From Candidatus Proelusimicrobium volucris (GTDB lineage Bacteria; Elusimicrobiota; Elusimicrobia; Elusimicrobiales; Elusimicrobiaceae): a DNA stretch of 64,000 nucleotides. Each line of letters opens with the position of its first letter. The stretch's first letter is position 1. A program made the translations under genes and the position numbers. Shown here piece by piece: positions 42,889-52,160 of this stretch. Location: the NCBI GenBank assembly GCA_944324665.1, contig CALUXD010000002.1, positions 478,694-542,693 on the forward strand, read 5' to 3'. Under the pieces are notes generated by a model, which did no database searches, was not told where the DNA came from, and worked only from the letters and a program-made list of their open reading frames with translations.

Positions 42889-44394
42889 CTATCCGAGAAG
42901 CTTGCTTTTATTTTCAAGAATAAATCGCAGGGCATCTTCCCTGGTCTTTATCTTGCCTTCAACCTGCTCCAATATCACCTGTTCCATTATTTCGCCCACT
43001 TTAGGGCCAGGCGCGATTTTAAGCGTTTTCATTATATCGCGGCCGTCTATAAGGCGTACGGGCGCGGTAAAGCGTTTTTCTTCGTTAAAATACTTGCCAA
43101 ACAGGAAATTGAGCATTTGCATATGCCGCAGAGTTTTGCCGACGTTCTCTTTTTTCTTGGCTTCCTCCATAGTCATAACAGGCAAGACGGATTTCTTCAT
43201 CAGGGTGGGTATCTGTCGCGGATTTACGTAGCTTGTGTAATCTGCCCAGCACAGAAGCAACATCGGAATACCGGCTTGGCCCAATTCCTTAAAGAATTTA
43301 TATATCCCTTTATCTGTTACGATTTCGTTGCTGGCGAGATTGCTGGGGCGAAGATGATAATATATCATCTTGCATATAAGCTTTTGATTGTCGGAAGAAA
43401 ATTTTAATTTCTTTAGCAGCTTCTCCGCCATTTCGCTGCCACGCTCTTCGTGGTGGAAAAATCTCAGACGTCCGTTTATCTCCTTGGCGGTGGCGGGCTT
43501 GGCTATATCGTGCAGCAAGGCAGCCATTTTATAAAGGGAAATATCCCGCGCGTAGGCTTTCAGCTTAGTGTGGTATTTAGGGAAAGCTCTTTTTAAATTG
43601 TTAAGCAGAAACTCAATGCGTTCCACCACCTTCATCGTATGGGTAAATACTCCCCCATCCCCGTAATAGCACAAAGCGCAACTTTTTTGCTTCGCGAGTT
43701 CCGGTATCAGAGAACATAAAACACCGCTTTCGTCCATTTTCCGCAAAACAGCGGCGGTATTAGGCGCGAGAAATATGCGGCGCAGTTCTTCTTGTATACG
43801 CTCACCCGCGGGCTTAAACGCCAAAGCCGAATACTTTTTTATCAAAGAAAAAGTTTTATCCTCTATTTTAAAATTCAATTCACAGGCCGTTCTGAAAGCT
43901 CTTAGTAATCTTAAAGGATCTTCTTGAAATATCTTAGGGCCGTTGGCACGGACAACTTTATTCTTAATATCGGAGATACCGCCGTTTAAATCTATAATAC
44001 CGTCTTTTTTGAGAGAAGAAAGTTTAATAAAAATCTTTTTTCCTTCTTTCTTCAGAGATATTTTTATGGGAGAGTTTACCGGATAAGCGAGCGCGTTTAC
44101 GGTAAAATCGCGCCGTTTTAAATCCGTTTTAATCTCTTGACCGACAAACGCGCATAAATCTATCTGAAGGCCGTTTTTAGCGCTTACGCGCCAAACGCCA
44201 AATTCTTTATCCATTTCAAAAGCCGTAGCTTTTAATTTGGAGGCTAATTTCAAGGCACATGGTTTTACTTTTTCCCTTGGCATAGCCAAATCTATGTCGC
44301 CGGAATATCTGCGCATTAAAGCGTCACGAAGAGCGCCCCCGACATAATAACCGTCGGGGACGCTTTCTTTTATAATTTTATCTAAATTACTCAT
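42889..44394 (-). CDS. CCA tRNA nucleotidyltransferase/poly(A) polymerase family with HD domain
   Basis: A 501-residue class II nucleotidyltransferase. YYVGGALRDALMRRYSGDID carries the GG-x-x-R-D loop and the D-x-D metal site, and RRDFTVNALAY is the next family motif. The middle holds the helical NTP-selecting region. ALLHDIAKP near 295 with HHEERGS is an HD phosphohydrolase domain as in bacterial CCA enzymes. Since neither tRNA here encodes CCA, a CCA-adding enzyme is needed; poly(A) polymerase remains an alternative. It overlaps the acyl-CoA synthetase by four bases. Confidence 0.88.
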   Translation of the reverse strand: MSNLDKIIKESVPDGYYVGGALRDALMRRYSGDIDLAMPREKVKPCALKLASKLKATAFEMDKEFGVWRVSAKNGLQIDLCAFVGQEIKTDLKRRDFTVNALAYPVNSPIKISLKKEGKKIFIKLSSLKKDGIIDLNGGISDIKNKVVRANGPKIFQEDPLRLLRAFRTACELNFKIEDKTFSLIKKYSALAFKPAGERIQEELRRIFLAPNTAAVLRKMDESGVLCSLIPELAKQKSCALCYYGDGGVFTHTMKVVERIEFLLNNLKRAFPKYHTKLKAYARDISLYKMAALLHDIAKPATAKEINGRLRFFHHEERGSEMAEKLLKKLKFSSDNQKLICKMIYYHLRPSNLASNEIVTDKGIYKFFKELGQAGIPMLLLCWADYTSYVNPRQIPTLMKKSVLPVMTMEEAKKKENVGKTLRHMQMLNFLFGKYFNEEKRFTAPVRLIDGRDIMKTLKIAPGPKVGEIMEQVILEQVEGKIKTREDALRFILENKSKLLG

Positions 44395-46019
44395 TCTATG
44401 CCTGCGGAGGAACGAGATGTCTCTTCCTGTTGGTTTAACTTCTCTACTGCCATGCGGCGGAGGTCTTTCTTCAATATTTTCCTAAGCGAGTTTTTAGGCA
44501 GTTCTTCCATAAATTCGACGTCCCTGGGGCGCTTATAGTTGTCCAAGCTGTTCCTTAAGAACTTCCTAAAGTCCGCTTCGTTAAATTCAAGGCCCTTTTT
44601 CTTGACCGCGTACAGTTTGATAAATTCCCCGCCGTGTCCATCGGGTACGCCGACAACCGCGCATTCCTCTATGCCGGGATATTCATTTATTACATGTTCT
44701 ACCTGCGCGGAAAATACCTTCAGGCCTTTGATAATTATCATATCTTTCTTCCTGTCACGTATAAACAGGAAACCTTCATTGTCTATCACGCCGATGTCGC
44801 CGGTCTTAAACCAACCGTCTTTATCAAAAGCGTCAGCGGAGGCCTGCGGGTTATTATAATATCCGTGGAAAACATTGTCGCCCTTTACGCATATCTCGCC
44901 TTCCGTATTTCTGGGCAATTCGTTGCCGTCGTCATCGGTTATTCTGATCTTCACGTAAGGAAGATTTATACCTACGGAGCCCGCCTTTCTGTTATGCTCA
45001 GTGTTTACACTGACTATCGGGCTGGTTTCCGTCAAGCCGTAGCCTTCCAATATCGGAAGATCAAGTTGCTTTTCAAAATGGGCCTGCGTTTCTTTATTAA
45101 GAGGCGCCGCCCCCGATATGCAAAAACGTACTTTTCTAAAGGCCCAATATTGCAGATAGAGTTTTTTCAAGCCTTTAGCTTCCTTGGCCAAAACGCTGTA
45201 AAGCTGCGGAACGGCTATCATTAAAGTCACGCGTTCTTTGCCCATAAGATGCAGCCAAGCGGAAGCGGGCGTAATATTGGCCATCACCACCACTTTAAGC
45301 CCCAAGGTCAGCGGCAGCACTATATTGGCCGTCCAAGCCAAAGTATGGAAAAGCGGCAAAATACACAAGAAGACATCGTCTTCCGTTATTTTAAAGGAAA
45401 GCACCGTTGAATATACGTCCGACATTATATTCTTATGCGTCAGCATAACGCCTTTGGGAAGGCCCGTCGTGCCGGAGGTATATAAAATCATCGCCAAATC
45501 TTCATAAAAGGGCCGCACGCTTAATGTCTGCGGGTTAAAGCGACTGCTTTCCACCGCCGGCCAAAACAATTTTATATCCTTATCTTCAAGTTTGGCTACG
45601 CTTGATTGAATCTCATCAACAGAAAATATATATTTAAGTTCCGGAATATCCTTTTTTATCGGGGCATAATGGCGCAGGAACTCCGCCTGCGTAACCACCG
45701 CTTTGGCGCGTGAATCAGATAAAATGAACTTCAGCTCCTCCGCCTTGGAAACCATAAAGTTTATCGGTACGCTTATCGCGCCTATTTTGAAAAGCGCATA
45801 ATTGGTAATTACAACCTCCACGGAGTTGCGCATCGCTACGGCTACTTTATCGTTCTTTCTTATGCCGTGTTCCCAAAACATATCGGCAGTACGGTCTACC
45901 TTCATAAGGAGCTCGTGGTAAGACCAATGCTTGCCGTTATATACTATAGCGGTAGCCTCAGGTCTTTTGTATGCGCTTGAAGTAAGCGCGGTATACAGAT
46001 CTGTTGAATTGATTTCCAT
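44391..46019 (-). CDS. Acyl-CoA synthetase (AMP-dependent, FadD-like)
   Basis: A 542-residue ANL enzyme that adenylates a fatty acid and transfers it to CoA. Y-T-S-G-T-T-G-L-P-K-G is the P-loop-like A3 motif, GYGLTETSPIVS is A5, and TGDIG...IRDRKKDMIIIKG is the A7-A8 hinge. K-N-S-L-R-K-I-L-K ends the protein with the catalytic A10 Lys. Chain-length preference cannot be read off, but the family branch looks long-chain. Coupled (ATGA) to the CCA enzyme gene, an association probably without metabolic meaning. Confidence 0.9.
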   Translation of the reverse strand: MEINSTDLYTALTSSAYKRPEATAIVYNGKHWSYHELLMKVDRTADMFWEHGIRKNDKVAVAMRNSVEVVITNYALFKIGAISVPINFMVSKAEELKFILSDSRAKAVVTQAEFLRHYAPIKKDIPELKYIFSVDEIQSSVAKLEDKDIKLFWPAVESSRFNPQTLSVRPFYEDLAMILYTSGTTGLPKGVMLTHKNIMSDVYSTVLSFKITEDDVFLCILPLFHTLAWTANIVLPLTLGLKVVVMANITPASAWLHLMGKERVTLMIAVPQLYSVLAKEAKGLKKLYLQYWAFRKVRFCISGAAPLNKETQAHFEKQLDLPILEGYGLTETSPIVSVNTEHNRKAGSVGINLPYVKIRITDDDGNELPRNTEGEICVKGDNVFHGYYNNPQASADAFDKDGWFKTGDIGVIDNEGFLFIRDRKKDMIIIKGLKVFSAQVEHVINEYPGIEECAVVGVPDGHGGEFIKLYAVKKKGLEFNEADFRKFLRNSLDNYKRPRDVEFMEELPKNSLRKILKKDLRRMAVEKLNQQEETSRSSAGIE

Positions 46020-46135
46020 ATTTATATTTTACTATTTACGTTTAATTCTTACAAATTGACACTGCCCTTTAACTTTAACGAGGGGAAGCAAAAACCTTGT
46101 CTTAAAATAATAAAAATATTATCATTTATGTAATT

Positions 46136-46999
46136 ATGAAAAAGTATATCCTCTCCCTTCTGCTTTTTATAGCGGCGTATATCGTCGCGATGTATCTGAC
46201 TCAAGAATATACAACTCTTAAACCGGCGGGTTCGGCCCCGGCCAGGTTGTCCGACTTTTTTGCTGAGCTGAAACCTGAAAAATATACAAAAGATTTAAAT
46301 CGCCTTACTCCAATCGCGACAAAACGTATGACGCCGCAGCAGGAAGAAGAGCTGAGAATAAAACAGGAGCAAGAACGCTTAGCCCAAGAGCAGGCTCGCG
46401 CAAAAGCTGAACAAATAAGATTGGCCCAAGAAAGAAGAGATCAAATCTTTAAAGAAAAGGGCTTAATAAATATAGAAACTTTACCGGTAAAACTATTTTT
46501 GGATATTCGTTACGCTACGGAAAATAATTTTTCCGGCAAGAAGCTTTACTCTTCGGACAAATGCTATCTCCAAAAAGACACCGCAGACGCTTTAGTTAAA
46601 GCCGCGCAATACGCCGCGCAGGAAGAACGCCCCTTTTACTTGTGTTTATATGACTGTTATAGGCCCCTTTCCGCACAGCAGGCTTTGTGGGATATTCACC
46701 CCGTACCCGGACAAGTAGCAAACCCGAAAACCGGATCCAACCATAACAGGGGTACCGCCGTGGACTTAGGCCCTTGCGATTATCAAGGATACCCCCTGCA
46801 AACACCTACACCTTTTGACGACTTCTCAGAAAATGCCTACGCCTATGCCAAAGAGGGTATTCCTCAAGAAGCCATAAGAAACCGTTCCGCCCTTCAGAAA
46901 GTTATGAGAAAGGCCGGCTTTACCACTATACGCAAGGAATGGTGGCACTTCAATTACAAAAACGCAAAAAATTACCCGATAGTAGATTTGAACTTTTAA
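46136..46999 (+). CDS. M15 family D-Ala-D-Ala dipeptidase, VanX/DdpX-like, membrane-anchored
   Basis: A 287-residue protein: N-terminal membrane helix (~4-20), a Gln/Glu/Ala-rich coiled segment (~65-100), then a VanX-like zinc peptidase domain. LDIRYATENNF starts the domain, YDCYRPLSAQ holds the catalytic Arg, GSNHNRGTAVDL gives Zn ligands His and Asp, and KEWWHFNY holds the catalytic Glu and third His. VanX-type enzymes cleave D-Ala-D-Ala; without vanH/vanA neighbours a role in wall-fragment recycling is more likely than vancomycin resistance. A terminator follows. Confidence 0.88.
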   Translation: MKKYILSLLLFIAAYIVAMYLTQEYTTLKPAGSAPARLSDFFAELKPEKYTKDLNRLTPIATKRMTPQQEEELRIKQEQERLAQEQARAKAEQIRLAQERRDQIFKEKGLINIETLPVKLFLDIRYATENNFSGKKLYSSDKCYLQKDTADALVKAAQYAAQEERPFYLCLYDCYRPLSAQQALWDIHPVPGQVANPKTGSNHNRGTAVDLGPCDYQGYPLQTPTPFDDFSENAYAYAKEGIPQEAIRNRSALQKVMRKAGFTTIRKEWWHFNYKNAKNYPIVDLNF

Positions 47000-47048
47000 T
47001 CAAAAAGTTCCGGCAGGTATTTTATTGCAATTTAAAACACAAACAAAC

Positions 47049-47077
47049 AAGCGGCCATTTAAAACGGCCGCTTTTTA
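47049..47077. terminator. Bidirectional terminator after the dipeptidase gene
   Basis: AAGCGGCC and GGCCGCTT form an 8-bp stem with TTTATT after it on the plus strand. It also lies at the 3' end of the convergent gene at 47098. Confidence 0.82.
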
Positions 47078-47097
47078 TTGTTAAAATTTTCGCCAGA

Positions 47098-47958
47098 TTA
47101 TTGTTCGTACACCGGCTTTGTTTGGAAGTTGGAAAAATTGTATTTGCTCTCCCAATTATTTTTAAACCATTCGTCTCCGATTTTCAAATCCTGCTTTAAA
47201 GATTTTTCTTTTTCTTCTCGTTCCTCTTCCTGCGCCGCTTTTAAAAGATAACCGGTAAATTCCCTATTTTCTTTGGAAATTGCAAATTCCACCTGTTCTT
47301 TAAGAAGTTTGTATAAATTCTCGTCCTCAGATATTATTGAGCAGACAAGTTTCCTGTACGGCATCAAATATGCCGACAAAGCGAAAGCCTCCGGATGTTC
47401 ATGAGCGGTATTGGTCAAAATACGTTTTATCTCCACCCTGTCGGACGATACCGGCGTTTGATATGGAGGCTCGTTATTAGAAGCAACAAGATATTCTATC
47501 CCTATTGCCGCGGCTACAAATAATAATGCCCCCATTCCTTTTTTGGCGTAGCGCGCGCTTCTTATTTTATCTACAAAAGCGCGCCGCACCTCTTTGGGTT
47601 GGCTTTTATAAATTATATATTTCTTAATATCCGAAAAATGGCTGTTAACGAAACGCCGCCGCTCTTTGCTTGGCATTTTGTGCCTCAGCCATTTTACGAT
47701 AGCCTCTTCCTTCTTGAGCATACGTCTTTCAAAGATATAATCGTCAACAACCAAATACAAATATCCGCCTATTAGCAGACTAACAGCCGTAGCCCCCAGC
47801 GGGTAGCCTTCTTCTGGCTGCAAATCATCGGGCAGCTGCGCAAGTAAAACTTCCACGTCAGTTTCGCTTATTGTCCGTTCTCGCGCAAATAACTCCGCGG
47901 GAAAAGAGATACAAAATATATTTAACGCAATGAATATTAATAATACTTTCTTCAACAT
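47098..47958 (-). CDS. Exported protein of unknown function, paralogue of the 48211 gene
   Basis: A 286-residue protein: signal peptide ending near L-F-A-R, hydrophobic segment ~52-72 (AVSLLIGGYLYLVV), a basic middle, second hydrophobic segment ~142-158 (GALLFVAAAIGIEYLVA), and a C-terminal helical domain rich in Glu/Lys. The last ~110 residues align with the end of the 321-residue protein next door (A-L-x-x-Y, then I-x-x-E-N/D-x-x, then K-x-Q-V-E-x-A-x-S-x-E-N). No family recognised. Transcribed from a shared-element promoter. Confidence 0.72.
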   Translation of the reverse strand: MLKKVLLIFIALNIFCISFPAELFARERTISETDVEVLLAQLPDDLQPEEGYPLGATAVSLLIGGYLYLVVDDYIFERRMLKKEEAIVKWLRHKMPSKERRRFVNSHFSDIKKYIIYKSQPKEVRRAFVDKIRSARYAKKGMGALLFVAAAIGIEYLVASNNEPPYQTPVSSDRVEIKRILTNTAHEHPEAFALSAYLMPYRKLVCSIISEDENLYKLLKEQVEFAISKENREFTGYLLKAAQEEEREEKEKSLKQDLKIGDEWFKNNWESKYNFSNFQTKPVYEQ

Positions 47959-47994
47959 ATCAGCACCTCGACTCTCTGCAATATCCTTTATCTT

Positions 47995-48062
47995 ATTTTA
48001 TGAAAGGCTCCCCCTAACGGCAAGAGTCCTCAGCCCCAGACTATTCTAGGTCTTTAGACCTA
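47995..48062 (-). promoter_or_regulatory. Shared-element promoter of the gene at 47098
   Basis: Minus strand: TAGGTCTAAAGACCTA (48062-48047, 7-bp arms), second half-site near 48038-48025, -35 TTGCCG (48023-48018), 17 bases, -10 TAAAAT (48000-47995), 36 bases before the ATG. Confidence 0.65.
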
Positions 48063-48152
48063 TATCCACAATCTTACGCAATTGGCTAAAAAGTTATTTT
48101 TCTCCCCCAATAAAAACATAGGGAAATAAATCCCTCTCTATCTTCAACAATA

Positions 48153-48186
48153 AAAAAGCGGGCGCCTTATTTTGCGCCCGCTTTTT
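48153..48186 (-). terminator. Terminator of the gene at 48211
   Basis: AAAAAGCGGGCGC and GCGCCCGCTTTTT form a 13-bp stem, followed on the minus strand by a T run. Confidence 0.88.
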
Positions 48187-48210
48187 ATCAAATACTACTT
48201 AAATTATTTC

Positions 48211-49176
48211 TTACTCGCCCCAAGTCCAAGAAGGAGTAAACTCCTCTTGCAGCCTTAAACTGTCTTTATACTCGGCTTCTCTCATGGCATTATCGGTTTC
48301 GATGAAAGCATCAACATTCTCCGTTGAGAAAGCCTCTTCCACCTGTTGTTTTACAATTGCGAAAATTTCAGGGTTCTCGGCCAAAATGCCGTAAGCTATT
48401 CTCTGCTGATCTTCAGGTAAGCCATAGACATACAAAGCAAGTGCGTCAATATCGCTTTCCATCATTTTCCTGATTTCGCGCTCCAAAACCGCACGATTAT
48501 TGCTTATCGCGGTTTCCTCTTTGGTATTATCATGTAAAAAGGTATATCCTATAACAGCCAATACTATGCCCCATTTCCCGGCCTTTTTCGCTCTTACCAA
48601 AACTTTATTATTTCTCATTCTGGATAAGACATTAGAGCTTTGAGCCGAGGCCGGCATTGCCAAAAGTCTTTTGGCTCTGTTCATTTGTCCAATCGCTTTG
48701 TTGGCAGCAGTCCAATTGCCGGCCATCGTAGCGCTAACGGCTTTCCAATAATTAGCTCTGCTAATGGCTTTTATCCTTCCGCTATGACGCATCGCAGCAT
48801 TCCATTTAGCCATTTCCGCAGTTTCTTTGGCCGCAAACGATTTGATAAGTTTCTTCTGAGCAGGCATAGCCGCTCTTTTTTCCGCCGCATTCATAAGAGT
48901 CTGGTAAGCCTTAGGATCTTGCGAAGCTACATAAAACATACTTAATTCGGGATTTTTAACTATCTTTCTAATAGAATAAGCCAAAGTAAGCAAAGCCGCC
49001 GCGCCACCGCCTATAACAACCCCTTTCGGCAAGCTCTTCTCTCTCTTTTCTATGCTCTTCATATACAGTTCCACTTCTTCAGCGGTCAATTCCTCTTCCG
49101 GCTGATACTGTGCGTATGCCAAGCCGGAAAAGCATATATTCATTGAAATTATTGCGACTAAAAGCTTTTTCAACAT
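48211..49176 (-). CDS. Exported protein of unknown function, paralogue of the 47098 gene
   Basis: A 321-residue protein: signal peptide ending A-Y-A before Q-Y-Q-P, hydrophobic segment ~53-70 (VVIGGGAAALLTLAY), a basic Ala/Met-rich middle, second hydrophobic segment ~203-216 (GIVLAVIGYTFLH), and a C-terminal acidic helical domain matching the end of the 286-residue neighbour. Same order of elements, though the middle is longer and more basic. GGAGG precedes the ATG. Driven by its own copy of the shared-element promoter. No known family. Confidence 0.72.
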   Translation of the reverse strand: MLKKLLVAIISMNICFSGLAYAQYQPEEELTAEEVELYMKSIEKREKSLPKGVVIGGGAAALLTLAYSIRKIVKNPELSMFYVASQDPKAYQTLMNAAEKRAAMPAQKKLIKSFAAKETAEMAKWNAAMRHSGRIKAISRANYWKAVSATMAGNWTAANKAIGQMNRAKRLLAMPASAQSSNVLSRMRNNKVLVRAKKAGKWGIVLAVIGYTFLHDNTKEETAISNNRAVLEREIRKMMESDIDALALYVYGLPEDQQRIAYGILAENPEIFAIVKQQVEEAFSTENVDAFIETDNAMREAEYKDSLRLQEEFTPSWTWGE

Positions 49177-49211
49177 TGTTTCCTCCGTTAAATTTAAACT
49201 TCCTTACATAA

Positions 49212-49279
49212 ATTCTAAGAAACTATTCTTTTACCTGCAAGAGACTTTGGCCCCAACAGCAAATGGGTCTTTAGTCCTA
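49212..49279 (-). promoter_or_regulatory. Shared-element promoter of the gene at 48211
   Basis: Minus strand: TAGGACTAAAGACCCA (49279-49264), second half-site GGGGCCAAAGTCTC (49254-49241), -35 TTGCAG (49240-49235), 17 bases, -10 TAGAAT (49217-49212), 35 bases before the ATG. Confidence 0.65.
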
Positions 49280-49282
49280 TAC

Positions 49283-49310
49283 TAAAAAGCCCCGTCTTTA
49301 GACGGGGCTT
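49283..49310 (-). terminator. Terminator of the gap-pgk-secG operon
   Basis: Minus strand: AAGCCCCGTC, loop, GACGGGGCTT, then TTTAG, five bases after the secG stop. Confidence 0.85.
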
Positions 49311-49314
49311 AAAT

Positions 49315-49623
49315 TTAATTGTTCTGCGTCGTATCGGCCGGCGCCGCAGGCGCGCTTGCCGGTATCTGCACATTGTCTACTACCGAACTCATACCGCGTT
49401 TGGATACATTCACCGTTAAAAATATCGAGGTTATCATTATCACCAATGCAACCGCTGCGGTAAGTTTCGTTATAAACGTCGTGGCAGTAGGTCCCGCGAA
49501 TACGCTGTCGCTGTTTGAGCTGCCGAATATCCCGGCCGCGGAACCCTTCCCGCTTTGCATCAATATCAGCATTATAAGCAATATGCACGCTACCCATTGC
49601 AATACTAAAGCTATCGTGTACAT
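49315..49623 (-). CDS. secG: Preprotein translocase subunit SecG
   Basis: A 102-residue protein with two membrane helices (~3-22 and ~52-70). Q-S-G-K-G-S-A-A-G-I-F-G-S after helix 1 is the SecG family motif, and F-I-T-K-L-T-A precedes helix 2. An Ala/Pro/Thr-rich tail follows. It is the last gene behind gap and pgk, with a 19-base gap. Placement of secG after pgk or tpi is common in bacteria. Confidence 0.93.
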   Translation of the reverse strand: MYTIALVLQWVACILLIMLILMQSGKGSAAGIFGSSNSDSVFAGPTATTFITKLTAAVALVIMITSIFLTVNVSKRGMSSVVDNVQIPASAPAAPADTTQNN

Positions 49624-49642
49624 GTTATATATTCTCTCCTAA

Positions 49643-50845
49643 TTATTTTTTCAGCAATGCCGTAAGGCCCGGCAATTCCTTGCCTTCCACAAATTCCATG
49701 CTCGCGCCGCCGCCCGTAGAAGCATGAGATACCTTGGAAGAGGATATCTTCGCTTTCTTTAATACGTTCAAGCTGTCGCCGCCGCCGATTATCGTTATGG
49801 CGCCTTTTTCCGTCAATTTTACCAAGGTTTCCGCTATCGCGAAACTTCCTTTGGCGTATGTCGGCATTTCAAATACGCCTACGGGGCCGTTCCAGAATAT
49901 CGTCTTGCATTCGCTCAAAGCATCTTCAAAAAGTTTAATACTCTTGGGGCCGATATCCAAACCCATAAAACCTTCAGGAATATTCGGGCTGTCGGTTACC
50001 ACAGTTTCTACGCCCTCGGCAAATTCCTTGGCAGCAATATTATCCACGGGCAGCAAAAGTTTTACGCCTTTTTCTTTCGCTTTAGCCATAATGCTCTTGG
50101 CTTCTTCTATTTTATCGGCTTCCAAAAGGGAGTTGGATACATTATATCCCAAAGCGGTATTGAAAGTATAAGCCATACCGCCGCCGACTATCAAAACGTC
50201 CACTTTATCAAGCAAATTGTTAAGCACCATTATTTTATCTGATACTTTCGCTCCGCCAATTATTGCGGCAAACGGGCGGGCGGGATTTTCTAAGGCGCCG
50301 CCTAAAAATTCAACTTCTTTCTGAATCAAGAAGCCGGCCGCACTGGGCAAGAACTCGGTTATGGCGCTGGTGGAGGCGTGTGCACGATGTACGGTGCCGA
50401 AGGCCTCCTGCACGAAGAAATCGCCGAGTTTAGCGAGTTTCTTGGCAAATTCTTTATCGTTCTTTTCCTCTTCGGGGTGGAAGCGGAGATTCTCAAGCAA
50501 TACGATCTCGCCGTTCTTGGCGTTCTTTACCGCTTCTTCGGCGACTTCGCCGACGCAATCGGACGCGAAATGAACTTTCACGCCCATAATTTTTTCAACT
50601 TCCGGGGCTACCGGCGCCAAAGAAAATTCCGGCACTACTTTTCCTTTCGGTCTGCCTAAGTGGGCTATCAACACCAATTTGCAGCCTTTCCCTAAAAGAT
50701 ATTTTATCGTTTTTTCCGTAGCCGTAATGCGTTTGGGATTATCTACTTTTCCGTCTTTTAAAGGGACATTGTAATCCACTCTGACGACAACGGTCTTATT
50801 GTCTAAATTTACGTCCTGTATTTTTACGATATCATTAAGGTTCAT
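49643..50845 (-). CDS. pgk: Phosphoglycerate kinase
   Basis: A 400-residue glycolytic enzyme (1,3-bisphosphoglycerate + ADP to 3-phosphoglycerate + ATP). V-V-R-V-D-Y-N-V-P-L is the N-terminal PGK signature, H-L-G-R-P-K-G the substrate site, IIGGAKVSDK the hinge and G-G-G-D-S the nucleotide-binding end. Length is normal. Between gap and secG in one operon. Confidence 0.97.
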   Translation of the reverse strand: MNLNDIVKIQDVNLDNKTVVVRVDYNVPLKDGKVDNPKRITATEKTIKYLLGKGCKLVLIAHLGRPKGKVVPEFSLAPVAPEVEKIMGVKVHFASDCVGEVAEEAVKNAKNGEIVLLENLRFHPEEEKNDKEFAKKLAKLGDFFVQEAFGTVHRAHASTSAITEFLPSAAGFLIQKEVEFLGGALENPARPFAAIIGGAKVSDKIMVLNNLLDKVDVLIVGGGMAYTFNTALGYNVSNSLLEADKIEEAKSIMAKAKEKGVKLLLPVDNIAAKEFAEGVETVVTDSPNIPEGFMGLDIGPKSIKLFEDALSECKTIFWNGPVGVFEMPTYAKGSFAIAETLVKLTEKGAITIIGGGDSLNVLKKAKISSSKVSHASTGGGASMEFVEGKELPGLTALLKK

Positions 50846-50925
50846 TTTTGTTTCCCCGGATCTATTTAAATATTATTTCAAATCTGACGGGCGGGACAGC
50901 TCTCTGCCCCGCCCTTTTTGCAAAC

Positions 50926-51966
<1,041 letters not shown>

Positions 51967-52112
51967 TTATTTCACATATATGATACTATTTTTTTACACC
52001 TTTTGAAATACAACCCCATACCCTTGCCTTTTTAGAACTTTACTAATATCCCCCCTTTTATTTGCGGAACTTAAAAAATGCTTTTATCCGCCAAATATTA
52101 AAAGCAAGCGAT

Positions 52113-52146
52113 AAAAAAACCCCGGCCTGTTTCGCCGGGGTTTTTA
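52113..52146. terminator. Terminator of the trypsin-like gene
   Basis: AAACCCCGGC and GCCGGGGTTT form a 10-bp stem with T runs on both strands. It ends the gene at 52161. Confidence 0.85.
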
Positions 52147-52160
52147 TTTGGATTCTTAAA

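Noticed and set aside
46136-46999. Vancomycin-resistance gene vanX
   Set aside because: The domain is VanX-like, but it is membrane-anchored with a coiled linker and has no vanR/S/H/A neighbours; wall-fragment turnover is more plausible.
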